Shown: positions 8,304-16,891, counted from the stretch's first letter. The stretch is DNA of 35,516 bases from Saccharopolyspora rectivirgula DSM 43747 (GCF_000497205.1 NZ_AYJW01000040.1:1-35516); one strand, 5' to 3'. The notes: a model not told the origin generated them from the letters alone. Numbers and translations: made by a program.

Positions 8304-9140
8304 TCAGCCAGCCAGGACGCCGACCCCTGCGTAGCTGTTGGTCCACTGGGCGGTCCTGTGGTCGACCGGGCGGTCCGGGCGCCATTCCGGCAGCAGCACC
8401 AAACCGGGGTCCACGAGTTGGTACCCCTCGAACATCGCTGCGATCTCCTCCCGGGAGCGCAAGGTGCCCGGGGTGGAGGTCCGGTTGTAGACCGAGTGCC
8501 CGTGGGCCATCTGCTCATCGGTGAAGGTGACCCGGGACAGGTGGGACACCGCCAGATAGCTGCCGGGGACGCAGGCGGAGCGGTATCCGCGGACGACTCC
8601 GACGGGGTCGTCCGAGTCCGGGACGAAGTGCAGGATCGCCACCGCCAAAACCCCGACGGGGCGGGAGAAGTCCAGGAGCTTCCTGATGCCCGGTGCGTCC
8701 AGCACCCGCTGCGGATACCGGATGTCCTCCTGCACGACCGTCACCCGTGGATCGTCGCCCAGCAGATACCTGGCGTGCGCGACGGCAACGGGTTCGAAGT
8801 CGACGTAGGCGACGCGGGCTTCCGGGTTGTGGTGGTGCGCGATCTCGTGCACGTTGCCGACGGTCGGTATCCCGGAACCGAGGTCGAGGAACTGGTCGAT
8901 GCCCTGCTCGATCATGAACCGCACCGCCCGCCCCAGGAAGGCCCGGTTCTCCCTGGCCCAGTCGCGAGTGGTCGGGATGACCGCGAGCTGTTCTTCAGCG
9001 GCTTGCCGGTCCACTTCCAGGTTCGCCGTGCCGCCGAGGTAGTAGTCGTACATCCGGGCTGCATTGGGGGTGCTCAGCTTTATCTCCCCGCGTATGTCGA
9101 TCATCCGGGAAAGCAGCGGATCGCTGTGGTCTGCTGGCAT
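8304..9140 (-). CDS. SAM-dependent methyltransferase, PF04672 (DUF574) family
   Basis: Protein of about 278 residues from a methyltransferase family abundant in filamentous actinomycetes. It carries PNAARMYDYYLGGTANLEVDR near the N-terminus, the SAM-binding glycine motif FLDLGSGIPT, the acidic end of strand 2 in VAYVDFEP, and VGVLAVAILHFVPDSDDP. The acceptor substrate of this family is generally unknown. ATG 9140 was chosen for typical family length. In-frame ATGs at 9170 and 9179 would add 10-13 residues, and none has a good RBS. It converges on DinB with 11 nt between the stops, and its upstream region is the long stretch up to 10285. Confidence 0.88.
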   Translation of the reverse strand: MPADHSDPLLSRMIDIRGEIKLSTPNAARMYDYYLGGTANLEVDRQAAEEQLAVIPTTRDWARENRAFLGRAVRFMIEQGIDQFLDLGSGIPTVGNVHEIAHHHNPEARVAYVDFEPVAVAHARYLLGDDPRVTVVQEDIRYPQRVLDAPGIRKLLDFSRPVGVLAVAILHFVPDSDDPVGVVRGYRSACVPGSYLAVSHLSRVTFTDEQMAHGHSVYNRTSTPGTLRSREEIAAMFEGYQLVDPGLVLLPEWRPDRPVDHRTAQWTNSYAGVGVLAG

Positions 9141-10285
9141 ATCGCGATTTTGCCGATTGTCTTCGTGCATTACCAGCATTTCGGCCGGAGTTGGAAAGGC
9201 GGGCGAACGCTCCGGGATCGGCCGTGCTGCGCCGGTTGCTGCGCACGCGGGAATCCTCTGCTGCCTTGGCAGGAACACCGGGAACGGCCGTCCGGCCCTG
9301 CCCAATGCTTCCAGTGGACGGAAGGGAACGGCTGGCTGCCTCCGGGGCATTCCGTTGCGCGGTCGGCGAGATCTTCCCACCAGTGGAAAGCACTGCCGTG
9401 TTGCCGACGGGTTTTCTCCGCTGCAGCGCGGTGCATCCGAGTGCGTTTCCGGTGTGGTTCTTCTGCCGCGAGCGAAGTTCCCGGAGTTGCAGGTGGTTCA
9501 CGGGTGAAGCGCTGACGAGCGCTTCGGTGGAAAGCCGGTCGCGGTGGTGTGGAGCTAGCGCGGTTTTCGGCTCGGTGCGGGCGGAACGTGATGCGTTCCC
9601 GGGCCGACGCCGTGGTTCATCCGTCCGATGTGGGCTGCCGGATCGACGTGGTGCGCAGCCTTGCTACCGGTGCTCAGGCGGCTCGTGAACCGCTGGAGAT
9701 CGAGGCGTGGGGGCTTTCAGGACTTGGCGGGCCTGTTTCGTGTTCTGGGTTGGTGCTGTTGATCGTCAGTGGTGGGGTGTTCGTCAATTGGATGTTGGTT
9801 CGGGCTGCAGTTGGCGGTTTTCAGCAACGCGCTGATTCCGTTGCGGGTCGTGCTTCGGCAGCCGGTTCTTCAGTCGGGCTGCTGGTGGGTGGTTGACGGG
9901 CGGTTTGCGCTGCGCTGTTTGCTATAGTCCGAGAACTGCGGGTGCATTGGTCTTCGCTGCTCGCTGACCTGATGCGTGGTGCTGAGCTGGCCGGTTCTCG
10001 CGAGCTCCGTGCAGTTCGGCTTGGAAGGTGGCTTGGGTTTGTCTGCTGCGTGCGGGGCGACTGTTTCGCTGAATGGGAATTGCGCTAAACGGAAATCGGA
10101 GGACAAATTTCTTTGCGCAGATGATCTATTTTTTGTCAAGTGTAGTTTGTGTGCGAACTAACACTGGAAAGGATTGAGCGCGTTCCATTCGCGATGTGCT
10201 CCCGCGCAGGGCGCACCGGATCCGCTCACCAGTGTTCCCGGTGTGTGGCTCGACGGCCGATCACGACTTCTGGAGTTGGACAGGT
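9141..10285. other. 1.1-kb intergenic region, no gene seen
   Basis: This lies between the divergent methyltransferase and MFS genes. Open frames occur on both strands but show no recognisable domains. At about 9374-9390 it has a palindrome like the one at 2510-2531. The part from about 10080 to 10165 is clearly more AT-rich than its surroundings and includes TTGTCA at 10133-10138, so the promoter for the transporter may lie there. It is too long for simple promoters and could contain decayed genes or an untranslated RNA. Confidence 0.45.
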
Positions 10286-11467
10286 TTGACTGGCACCAAG
10301 CTGTGGACCAAGGGATTCGTCCTCGCCATCGCGATCAACACGTTGGTCATGATGATCTTCTACCTGTTGATGACCACGATGGCGGTGTACGCGGCACAGC
10401 AATTCCAAGCGGCCGGCGGCGCCGCCGGCCTGGCCGCCAGCATGTTCGTCATCGGCGCGATCGGCGCCCGACTGCTGTCCGGGCAGCTCATCGACACGAT
10501 CGGGATGCGGCTCACCCTGCTGGTGAGCTTGCTGCTGTTCACCCTGGCCTCCACCGGCTACTTCCTCACCAGCAGCCTCGGAACGCTGTTCGCGGTGCGC
10601 TTCGTGCACGGCTTCATGTTCGGCGCGTCCAGCACCGCGGTGCTGGCGGCCGGGCAGAGCCTGGTGCCGGAGAAGCGCCGAGGTGAGGGCACCGGATTCC
10701 TGTCCATGAGCTCCCCGCTCGCCGGCGCGATCGGTCCGCTGCTGGCGCTGGTGCTGATCGAACGGTTCGGGTACTCGGCGCTGTTCGCCTCCTGCGCGGC
10801 CTTCTCCGCCGCCGCCACCCTCATGGCCTTGATGATCAAGCTCCCGCCGCGGCCGAAAGCCCGCAAGAGCGCCAAAGCCGGGTGGAAGCTGCTGGAACCG
10901 AAGGCCCTGCCGATCGCGAGCTTCGTGCTGATCGCCGGGGTGGGGAGCTCTTCCGTGCTGTCCTTCGCCCACCTGTTCGCCGTGCAGGCGGACCTGACCA
11001 GAGCGGCCGGCACCTTCTTCTTCGTCTACGCACTGGCCGTCGTCGCCTGCCGCTTCGTCATCGGCCGAATCCAGGACACCCGCGGGGACAACATCGTCAT
11101 GTACCCGGCCATCGCCAGCTACGGGGCCGGTCTCCTGCTGCTCTCCCAGACCCACTCGGCGATCAGCATGGCCGTGGCCGGAGCTCTCATCGGAGCCGGC
11201 TTCGGGTCGATCGTCTCCATCGCCCAAGCCGCTGCGATCCGCCGTTCCTCGAGCGAACGCATGGGGGTGGCGGTCTCCACCTTCTTCCTGTTCCTGGACT
11301 TCGGCACCGGGGTGGGGCCACTGGTGCTGGGCGAGATAGCCAACGCTGCCGACTACCGCTTCATGTACGCGTTCACCGGCGCTGTGATCCTGCTGTCCGC
11401 CGTGCTGTACCACGCGGTGCACGGCAGAGCGCACGGCAGGCAGCTGAGGCGGGAGCCGGTCCACTGA
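10286..11467 (+). CDS. major facilitator superfamily transporter
   Basis: Integral membrane protein of about 393 residues with around twelve hydrophobic segments in two halves. The A-loop between segments 2 and 3 reads GARLLSGQLIDTIGMR, the MFS signature G-x-x-x-D-x-x-G-x-R/K. A second-half equivalent is CRFVIGRIQDTRGDN. A basic central loop (LPPRPKARKSAKAGW) separates the halves. The drug:H+ antiporter-like 12-segment layout suggests export, but the substrate is unknown. TTG 10286 was chosen because the first membrane helix follows directly and GGAG/GGACAGG lies upstream. ATG 10196 would add about 30 residues that do not look like MFS sequence. It ends before a strong 17-bp hairpin. Confidence 0.85.
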   Translation: MTGTKLWTKGFVLAIAINTLVMMIFYLLMTTMAVYAAQQFQAAGGAAGLAASMFVIGAIGARLLSGQLIDTIGMRLTLLVSLLLFTLASTGYFLTSSLGTLFAVRFVHGFMFGASSTAVLAAGQSLVPEKRRGEGTGFLSMSSPLAGAIGPLLALVLIERFGYSALFASCAAFSAAATLMALMIKLPPRPKARKSAKAGWKLLEPKALPIASFVLIAGVGSSSVLSFAHLFAVQADLTRAAGTFFFVYALAVVACRFVIGRIQDTRGDNIVMYPAIASYGAGLLLLSQTHSAISMAVAGALIGAGFGSIVSIAQAAAIRRSSSERMGVAVSTFFLFLDFGTGVGPLVLGEIANAADYRFMYAFTGAVILLSAVLYHAVHGRAHGRQLRREPVH

Positions 11468-11498
11468 CGCCACCTCCGCCGGCCGACCCCGCACCCCC

Positions 11499-11560
11499 GC
11501 GACGCGCCGCCCCGGAGGCCGATGCCCGCTGCGAGCAGGTGGCCCGGGGCGGCGCGTCGC
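11499..11560 (+). terminator. strong 17-bp hairpin after the MFS gene
   Basis: Perfect 17-bp inverted repeat: arms 11499-11515 (GCGACGCGCCGCCCCGG) and 11544-11560, with a 28-nt loop and no T-tract. It starts 31 nt after the MFS stop and ends 93 nt before the VOC start. A transcription terminator is the simplest reading. Confidence 0.65.
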
Positions 11561-11653
11561 TTCCGCTCAGCAGGAGAGCCCGAGGGCCGTTTCGGAATGA
11601 GGCCGTTCGGGCAGCTGAAGGGGGCGGAAAAGGCAGTTCCGAGGGGGCAACCC

Positions 11654-12439
11654 ATGATCACCACCCACCACGTTCCCGGAACACCCTGCTGGCTGGACCT
11701 GGGAGCTCCAGACGTCGAACGGGCAGCGGACTTCTACCGCTCGGTGTTCGGTTGGGAAGCCGAGTCCCCGGCCTCGGAGGACTACGTGCTGTTCCGGTTG
11801 CACGGCAAGGTCGTCGCAGCGATCGGGAAGCTGACCGAACAGGGCGCTCGATCCGCGTGGATGGTCTACTTCAACACACCTGATGCGGACGCGACCACCG
11901 CGGCCGTGCAGCGCCTCGGCGGCACAGTCCGGATCCAGCCGGTGGAGCCCATGGCCGGCGGGGGCAAGATGGCCCAGGTCAGCGACCCGCAAGGAGCGCA
12001 GTTCGCGATCTTCGAAGCCGGCGCCGACCGCGGGCTGCAACTGGTCGACGATCCGGGCGGACTGATGTGGTTGGAGCTGTACACCACCGACGCGGCAGCC
12101 GCCAAGGAGTTCTACGGAACGCTGTTCAACTGGGAGTACGAGGACATCCTCATGCCCGACGGAGGTGGCACCTACTCCATGATCGGCCCCGCCGGCCAGG
12201 GGCAGGAACGCATGCTGGGCGGGCTGATGGAGCTCGAAGCGGCTGACCTGCCGGGTGGGCGACCCTACTGGCACCCGGTCTTCCACGTCGAGAACTGCGA
12301 CACCGTGGTCAACAGCGTCACCGGTCACGGCGGAAACGTGCAGATGGGGCCCGAAGACGCCGCCGGGGTCGGCCGGCTGGCGGTTTGCAACGACCAGGCG
12401 AACGCCGAATTCGTGGTGCTCACACCTTCGCCGATGTAG
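11654..12439 (+). CDS. VOC/glyoxalase family protein, two domains
   Basis: Protein of 261 residues with two vicinal-oxygen-chelate modules. The first is about residues 5-125 (CWLDLGAPDVERAADFYRSV, then VSDPQGAQFAIFE) and the second about 130-260 (MWLELYTTDAAAAKEFYGTL, then YWHPVFHVENCDTVV and ANAEFVVLTP). The architecture matches the actinobacterial CFP30B-like hydroxylase/glyoxalase group, whose chemistry is mostly unassigned. A metal site could use Glu/His at domain starts and ends. ATG 11654 follows a GAGGGGG site, and the extra upstream reading contains terminator sequence, so it is rejected. It is followed 119 nt later by the Acg-type gene in the same direction. Confidence 0.85.
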   Translation: MITTHHVPGTPCWLDLGAPDVERAADFYRSVFGWEAESPASEDYVLFRLHGKVVAAIGKLTEQGARSAWMVYFNTPDADATTAAVQRLGGTVRIQPVEPMAGGGKMAQVSDPQGAQFAIFEAGADRGLQLVDDPGGLMWLELYTTDAAAAKEFYGTLFNWEYEDILMPDGGGTYSMIGPAGQGQERMLGGLMELEAADLPGGRPYWHPVFHVENCDTVVNSVTGHGGNVQMGPEDAAGVGRLAVCNDQANAEFVVLTPSPM

Positions 12440-12558
12440 CTCTTCGAGGTGCTGGCCGTGTGTGGACGGTGACTGCGGGGTATTCCCGAGCCGTCGTGGT
12501 TTGCGCCGACGGTGTCCTGCGCTGTCGTCGGGGGCGGCAGACGGGGAGAAGGGGAGCC

Positions 12559-13512
12559 ATGAACGGGCAGTCCACCGCAGCATCGGACTACGGCACGTCC
12601 GGGTGGTCCGCGGACGAAGTGGCGGTGCTGACCGATGCCGTTGAGCACGCGCCCTCCGTGCACAACACCCACCCCTGGTGGCTGGCGGTGCACGACCGAA
12701 CCGCTGTGCTGCGGGAACGCACCGAGGCGGAACTGCTGCACCACGACCCGAACGGGCGAGACCGCAGCATCTCCTGCGGAACCGCGCTGACGAACCTGGT
12801 GCTGGCCGTGCGCAGCCTCGGTTGGCGGGCGGAAACCCGGATCGAGACGGGAGAAGCCATCACGGCCACCGTGGTGGGCACCCAGCGAGCCTCGGCCTCG
12901 GAAGAGGACATGCGCCGCTTCCGAGCGGTGAAGCAACGGCGCAGCGACCGCGCGGCGTTCACCGGACGGCCGCTGACCGGGGCGGAGCGCGACGCGGTGG
13001 CCGGAGCAGCTGCGATGCCGGGGATCCAGCTCGCCTGGATCGACGGGGAGCCCAGCGCGCTCGCGGTGGCCCGACTCCTGGAATACGCGGCGCGGGTGTA
13101 CCACGACGACCCCGGATATCAGCGAGAACTGACGATGTGGACGCAGGCCCCGCGCGGGCCCCGCGACAGAGGCCTGGCGGCGCACGCTTTCGGTTCGTCC
13201 GGGCTCTCCGCGGCGGGGTTGGTCACCGGACGCACTCGGGTACCGGACGAAGCGACTCTGGCCAAGCGGATCCAGCACGAATCGGTGTGCGTGCTCGGCA
13301 CCGGCAACGACACGGCTGCCGACCACGTGCTCACCGGCCAAGCCCTGCAACTGGCCTGGTTGGAGGCGACCAGTCGGGGGATCAGCGGCTCAGTGCTGAC
13401 GCAACCCTTGCACCTGGTGGAAGTCCGCACCGGCTTGGCGTCGGAGCTGGAGTTGACGATGGTTCCGCACGTGCTGCTCCGGTTCGGGCGCACCAGCGCG
13501 GAAGAGCGCTAG
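12559..13512 (+). CDS. Acg-type nitroreductase-family protein
   Basis: Protein of 317 residues resembling the Acg (Rv2032) group, a split nitroreductase fold that binds FMN. In mycobacteria this group belongs to the dormancy regulon. The family signature APSVHNTHPW is at residues 31-40, DRSISCGTALTNLVLAVRSLG follows, then VKQRRSDRAAFTGRPL, LGTGNDTAADHVLTGQALQ and LRFGRT near the end. ATG 12559 has GGGGAG directly upstream. It is followed 42 nt later by the SHOCT membrane protein, with which it may be co-transcribed. I saw no clear DosR-type box in the 119 nt upstream. Confidence 0.85.
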   Translation: MNGQSTAASDYGTSGWSADEVAVLTDAVEHAPSVHNTHPWWLAVHDRTAVLRERTEAELLHHDPNGRDRSISCGTALTNLVLAVRSLGWRAETRIETGEAITATVVGTQRASASEEDMRRFRAVKQRRSDRAAFTGRPLTGAERDAVAGAAAMPGIQLAWIDGEPSALAVARLLEYAARVYHDDPGYQRELTMWTQAPRGPRDRGLAAHAFGSSGLSAAGLVTGRTRVPDEATLAKRIQHESVCVLGTGNDTAADHVLTGQALQLAWLEATSRGISGSVLTQPLHLVEVRTGLASELELTMVPHVLLRFGRTSAEER

Positions 13513-13554
13513 CGGTCGCCTGCTGCCGGTGCCCCGGACGAGGAGGTGGCACGA

Positions 13555-13809
13555 ATGTACTGGGACGGGCCAGGGGTGCTGGCGTTCTCCTTCATGACCG
13601 TCAGCATGGTGCTGTTCTGGGTGTTGATGATCCTGGGGATCATCGCGCTGACGCGCTACATCACCAGGAGCTCGACGGCAGGCCGCGGGGCGGAGCCCTT
13701 CGACGGGCCGCACCGGGTGCTGGCGGAGAGGTACGCCCGCGGCGAGATCGATGAAGAGGAGTACCGCAGACGAGCCGCTGTGCTCGCCGAGAGCGGACAG
13801 CGGCGGTAG
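13555..13809 (+). CDS. small SHOCT-domain membrane protein
   Basis: Protein of 84 residues with one hydrophobic helix (about 8-33, LAFSFMTVSMVLFWVLMILG) and a C-terminal SHOCT motif (about 54-78: VLAERYARGEIDEEEYRRR). SHOCT motifs are short helical regions thought to mediate oligomerisation. The specific function is unknown. ATG 13555 was chosen because AGGAGG (13541-13546) stands 8 nt upstream. An in-frame GTG overlaps that site and is unlikely. It follows the Acg-type gene closely and converges on the alarmone synthetase with 4 nt between stops. Confidence 0.88.
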   Translation: MYWDGPGVLAFSFMTVSMVLFWVLMILGIIALTRYITRSSTAGRGAEPFDGPHRVLAERYARGEIDEEEYRRRAAVLAESGQRR

Positions 13810-13813
13810 CCGG

Positions 13814-14557
13814 TCAGCTCCGCAGCATTTTGCTCCGCTCGTGCAGCGCGTTCATGCGGGCGTCCAGAACGGCCGCGGTCTCCGCGGCGTCCTGCAGTTC
13901 GTCGGCAACTGCGGGCGGAACCGCGCCACCGCTCTTGTAGCCCAGTTCGTGCTCCACGGCTGCCCAGAAGTCCATCGCGATGGTGCGGATCTGGATTTCG
14001 GCGAAGACGTGCTCGGTGCGTTCGGACAGGTGCACGGGCACTTTGGTGATCAGGTGCAGACTGCGGTACCCGTTGGGCTTGGGATTGGCGATGTAGTCCT
14101 TGGTCTGGACGATTTCGGTCTCGTGCCGGTGGAACAAGTCCCGGATGAGGTACACGTCCGACAGGAAGGGGCAGACCACTCGGATGCCGGCGATGTCCGT
14201 CAGGTTCTTCCGCGCCGACTCCGAGGTGACCGGCAGGCCGCGTCTGCGCAGTTTGGCCGCGATCGCTTCCGGCCGCTTCACCCGCGATGTGATGTGCTCG
14301 ATCGGGTCGTGCTCGTGGGTGTGGTCGAATTCCTCGCTCCAGATCCGGAGCCTGGTCATCACTTCGTCGATCGCGAATTTGTGCAAGATGAGCAGGTCGG
14401 CTGTCTGCCGGACGAAATCGACGGTGCGGTCCGAGCCCTGGGCATCGAGGGCGTGTTCTGATCCCTGGGCAATGGGGCCACCGGCGGTTTCCGCGGTGCC
14501 GTGTTGCGGGGACGACCACCTCGGCTCGACGCGGCGCGGTGATCTCCCTACCGACAT
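13814..14557 (-). CDS. small alarmone synthetase, (p)ppGpp synthetase with RelA/SpoT synthetase domain only
   Basis: Protein of 247 residues that should transfer pyrophosphate from ATP to GTP/GDP, making (p)ppGpp in the cytoplasm. There is no HD hydrolase and no TGS/ACT part. The synthetase motifs are clear: HITSRVKRPEAIAAKL (Arg92, Lys94), the Mg-binding LTDIAGIRVVC (Asp121), DYIANPKPNGYRSLHLI (about 154-170) and the second acidic motif EIQIRTIAMDFWAAVEHEL (Glu188). The first ~40 residues are a variable basic/polar extension. ATG 14557 has AGGAGG 7 nt upstream. Regulation must be transcriptional or allosteric because no regulatory domain is present. It is convergent with the Acg-SHOCT pair, which suggests a local stress-response group. 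Confidence 0.93.
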   Translation of the reverse strand: MSVGRSPRRVEPRWSSPQHGTAETAGGPIAQGSEHALDAQGSDRTVDFVRQTADLLILHKFAIDEVMTRLRIWSEEFDHTHEHDPIEHITSRVKRPEAIAAKLRRRGLPVTSESARKNLTDIAGIRVVCPFLSDVYLIRDLFHRHETEIVQTKDYIANPKPNGYRSLHLITKVPVHLSERTEHVFAEIQIRTIAMDFWAAVEHELGYKSGGAVPPAVADELQDAAETAAVLDARMNALHERSKMLRS

Positions 14558-15308
14558 GTCAACCTCCTGCTGGTTGTGCTGTGGCCAGCGCGGCCAGCCG
14601 CACTTCCCCAGAATAGCGAAGAACGGCGGGCCTCCTTCGCGGCGCGGCACTGCTCGACGGAGCGGTCGAACCCGCGTCCGATGCGGCCTGCACGAGCCGT
14701 CCGCACCCGGGTTGCGAGCCGTTCCTCGGAAGTCGACCGCAGCGGGAAGGTGCCTGGTGCGCGAAGCGCGCTGATCAGGTGTTGTCCGAGCGGGAAATCG
14801 TTCTCGCAGTGCTGCGGTTTCCTGCTCCCCGGTGTGCCGTTGAGCGGGTCGCCGCGATGGCTCCCGGAGAGCGCTTTCAACGTCGGAGGTCCCGTATTGC
14901 TCCGAATCGCGGCGAACGGGCATTCCTTGCTGCGATGAGCGGAATTCCGGTTAAGCCCTCACCCAGGGGTCTAGTCCTCCTAGGACTGATGAGGTGGTAG
15001 CCCGCCGATGTCGGCGATGTGGTTCCGGGAGGAATGCGCTGCCGTCCGAATTCTTTCCGCTGAGGACGGAAGCTTTGTTCGCATTCGACTCCAGCGGGAA
15101 TCGGGTGCGCTGTGCTGGTGATCGTTCGGACGATCCGCGTTCCGGCAGATTCGGCGCTGGCCGGTTCTGGGATTCTCCCGTCGAAGACGGGGAGGAATGC
15201 TCGAGTGAGCAGCTGGTCGGCGAATTTCAATTCTTGGCCAGGTGCTGCGGTGCGCGGTGGACCGCGGGCGGAACGATGCGCAAATCGGCATGGGGGAGAA
15301 TGGCCGGT
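14558..15308. other. 751-nt divergent intergenic region with hairpins
   Basis: This lies between the alarmone synthetase (minus) and the Rrf2 gene (plus). No convincing coding sequence was seen. Between about 14955 and 15016 it has two consecutive inverted repeats, described separately. The remaining ~290 nt before the Rrf2 start could be a long leader. Confidence 0.5.
14973..14987. promoter_or_regulatory. AGTCCT-N3-AGGACT inverted repeat, with a second repeat at 15003-15016
   Basis: AGTCCT (14973-14978) and AGGACT (14982-14987) form a perfect 6-bp inverted repeat, flanked by CCTCA and TGAGG that could extend it into a bulged stem. Directly downstream, CGCCGA (15003-15008) and TCGGCG (15011-15016) form another. 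Either an operator or a structured RNA is possible. I cannot assign a known riboswitch class. Confidence 0.4.
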
Positions 15309-15785
15309 ATGCGGATCTCGACCAAGGTTGATTACGCGATACGGGCACTCATCGAGATAGCCAGGCTGGAGCCCGGGCAGGTCGCCAAGGCGGAAGACAT
15401 CGCCAAGGCGCAGAGCATCCCGCGTAACTTCCTTCTCGCCGTGCTCGCCGATCTGCGCCGAGCGGGAATGCTGTCGAGCCGTCGTGGGCAAACCGGAGGC
15501 TGGTACCTCGCCCGCTCTGCCGATGAGATATCGATAGCGGATGTCATCCGCGCCACCGATGGTCCGCTGGTGAGCGTCCACGGCGTCCGTCCGGAGGACG
15601 TCACCTACGACGCTTCGGTCGCGGTGCTGCAACGGGTGTGGATCGCGGTCCGCAGCAGCTTGCGGGAAGTGCTCGAAGGAGTCACTCTCGCGCACTTGGT
15701 CGCAGATTCGCTTCCTGAAGAGGTGGCTGAGCGCACGGAGAACGCGGACGTCTGGGAGAGCCGCTGGGTCTGGAAGAGCCGCTGA
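15309..15785 (+). CDS. Rrf2-family transcriptional regulator without Fe-S cysteines
   Basis: DNA-binding protein of 158 residues. The winged helix-turn-helix MRISTKVDYAIRALIEIA opens the protein, and the recognition part reads IAKAQSIPRNFLLAVLADLRR with the wing SSRRGQTGGWYLAR, all characteristic of Rrf2. IscR, NsrR and RsrR bind iron-sulfur clusters through cysteines. This protein has no cysteine at all, so it should be a cluster-free member like CymR/YwnA types. ATG 15309 follows GGGGGAG by 10 nt. An in-frame ATG at 15300 is too close to that site. The next gene, 120 nt downstream, is a TauE/SafE sulfite-exporter-type permease, so a role in sulfur metabolism, in the manner of CymR, is a reasonable inference. 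Confidence 0.88.
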   Translation: MRISTKVDYAIRALIEIARLEPGQVAKAEDIAKAQSIPRNFLLAVLADLRRAGMLSSRRGQTGGWYLARSADEISIADVIRATDGPLVSVHGVRPEDVTYDASVAVLQRVWIAVRSSLREVLEGVTLAHLVADSLPEEVAERTENADVWESRWVWKSR

Positions 15786-15827
15786 CCAGCTATTTCTTAC
15801 TCCCTGAGAGCCGGTGTTCGAGGACTG

Positions 15828-15853
15828 GTTGATTCTGTACTGTCCTTATCAAC
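15828..15853. promoter_or_regulatory. possible operator upstream of the TauE/SafE gene
   Basis: GTTGAT (15828-15833) and ATCAAC (15848-15853) are inverted copies 14 nt apart, in the relatively AT-rich 120-nt gap between the Rrf2 gene and the exporter. The position suits a binding site for the Rrf2 protein, but this is inference only. Confidence 0.35.
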
Positions 15854-15905
15854 TTTGTGACTAATCGGGGTCTCCAGAACATCGGACGAGCTTGCGGGGA
15901 GAGCA

Positions 15906-16820
15906 ATGAGCAAGTTGCTCATGGTGGCGCTGGCCGGCTTCGCCGCCCAGTTGATCGACGGTTCCCTGGGCATGGCTTTCGGGGTCACGGCCAGCACCGG
16001 ACTGCTCGCGGTCGGTACAGCACCGGCCATCGCTTCCGCCTCGGTGCACCTTGCGGAACTGGGCACGTCGTTGTCCTCGGGAATCTCGCACTGGCGGCTG
16101 CGCAACGTCGACTGGTCGGTGGTCGGCTGGTTGGCGATCCCGGGGTGCATCGGTGGCTTCCTGGGTGCCACCGTGCTGTCGTCGATCTCCACCGAAGCGG
16201 CCGCGCCTTGGATGTCCGGCATTCTGATCGCGCTGGGGATCTACGTCCTGCTGCGCTTCTCCTTCTGGCGCCAGCCGGTCCGGCAGCGGTCGTTCACCCC
16301 TGCTGGGCGTCGGTGGCTGGTCCCCTTGGGCACGGTGGCCGGATTCGTGGACGCCACCGGTGGGGGAGGTTGGGGACCGATCTCCACCTCCACCCTGTTG
16401 ACCAGCGGGAAGCTGTCCCCCAGGCGCACCGTTGGCTCGGTGGACACCAGTGAGTTCCTGGTCTCGCTGGGCTCCAGCGCCGGTTTCCTCGTCGCGCTGG
16501 GCAGCACCGCGCTCTCCCCGGTCGTCGTGGGCGGTCTGCTGATCGGTGGGGTGTTGGCCGCTCCGCTGGCCGCCTGGCTGGTGCGGCTGCTCCCGGCCCG
16601 CATGATCGGTGTTGGTGCTGGCGGGTTGATCGTGCTGACCAACCTGCGGACCGTGCTGAACACTCTGGAAGCTCCGGCCGTGGTGAGCATCACCGGTTAC
16701 ACGGTTGTCGCCATCGGGTGGGCCGTGGCCATCGGCTGGGCGGTCCGGGCCACCCTGCTCGAACGCCGTCAGTCGGGCGCGGTCGACGCGGAGGCGGCCA
16801 AAGAAGCTTCCGCTGTCTGA
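15906..16820 (+). CDS. TauE/SafE-family permease (sulfite/organosulfonate exporter type)
   Basis: Integral membrane protein of 304 residues with about eight hydrophobic segments in two related halves, each beginning with the TauE/SafE pattern: AGFAAQLIDGSLGMAFGV (about 10-27) and VAGFVDATGGGGWGPI near the middle. The family moves sulfite, sulfoacetate or similar anions across the membrane. ATG 15906 has GGGGAG 5 nt upstream. A strong rho-independent terminator follows the stop. The adjacent cysteine-free Rrf2 regulator supports a sulfur-related role. The substrate itself is not shown by the sequence. Confidence 0.9.
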   Translation: MSKLLMVALAGFAAQLIDGSLGMAFGVTASTGLLAVGTAPAIASASVHLAELGTSLSSGISHWRLRNVDWSVVGWLAIPGCIGGFLGATVLSSISTEAAAPWMSGILIALGIYVLLRFSFWRQPVRQRSFTPAGRRWLVPLGTVAGFVDATGGGGWGPISTSTLLTSGKLSPRRTVGSVDTSEFLVSLGSSAGFLVALGSTALSPVVVGGLLIGGVLAAPLAAWLVRLLPARMIGVGAGGLIVLTNLRTVLNTLEAPAVVSITGYTVVAIGWAVAIGWAVRATLLERRQSGAVDAEAAKEASAV

Positions 16821-16891
16821 GCGCTCGAATGCGGAGGACGCGCTGACCGCTCCCCGCTGGCGATGAAGTCCTCCGCTCGACCGATCGCTCC

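Noticed and set aside
9549-9896. 115-codon plus-strand frame in the 9.1-10.3 kb gap
   Set aside because: No domain, no RBS, and residue usage unlike neighbouring genes.
10226-11494. Long minus-strand open frame over the MFS gene
   Set aside because: It is His/Arg/Glu-rich with no hydrophobic segments. The plus strand encodes an obvious membrane transporter.
13546-13554. Alternative GTG start adding three residues to the SHOCT protein
   Set aside because: The GTG overlaps the AGGAGG ribosome site, which is correctly spaced for ATG 13555.
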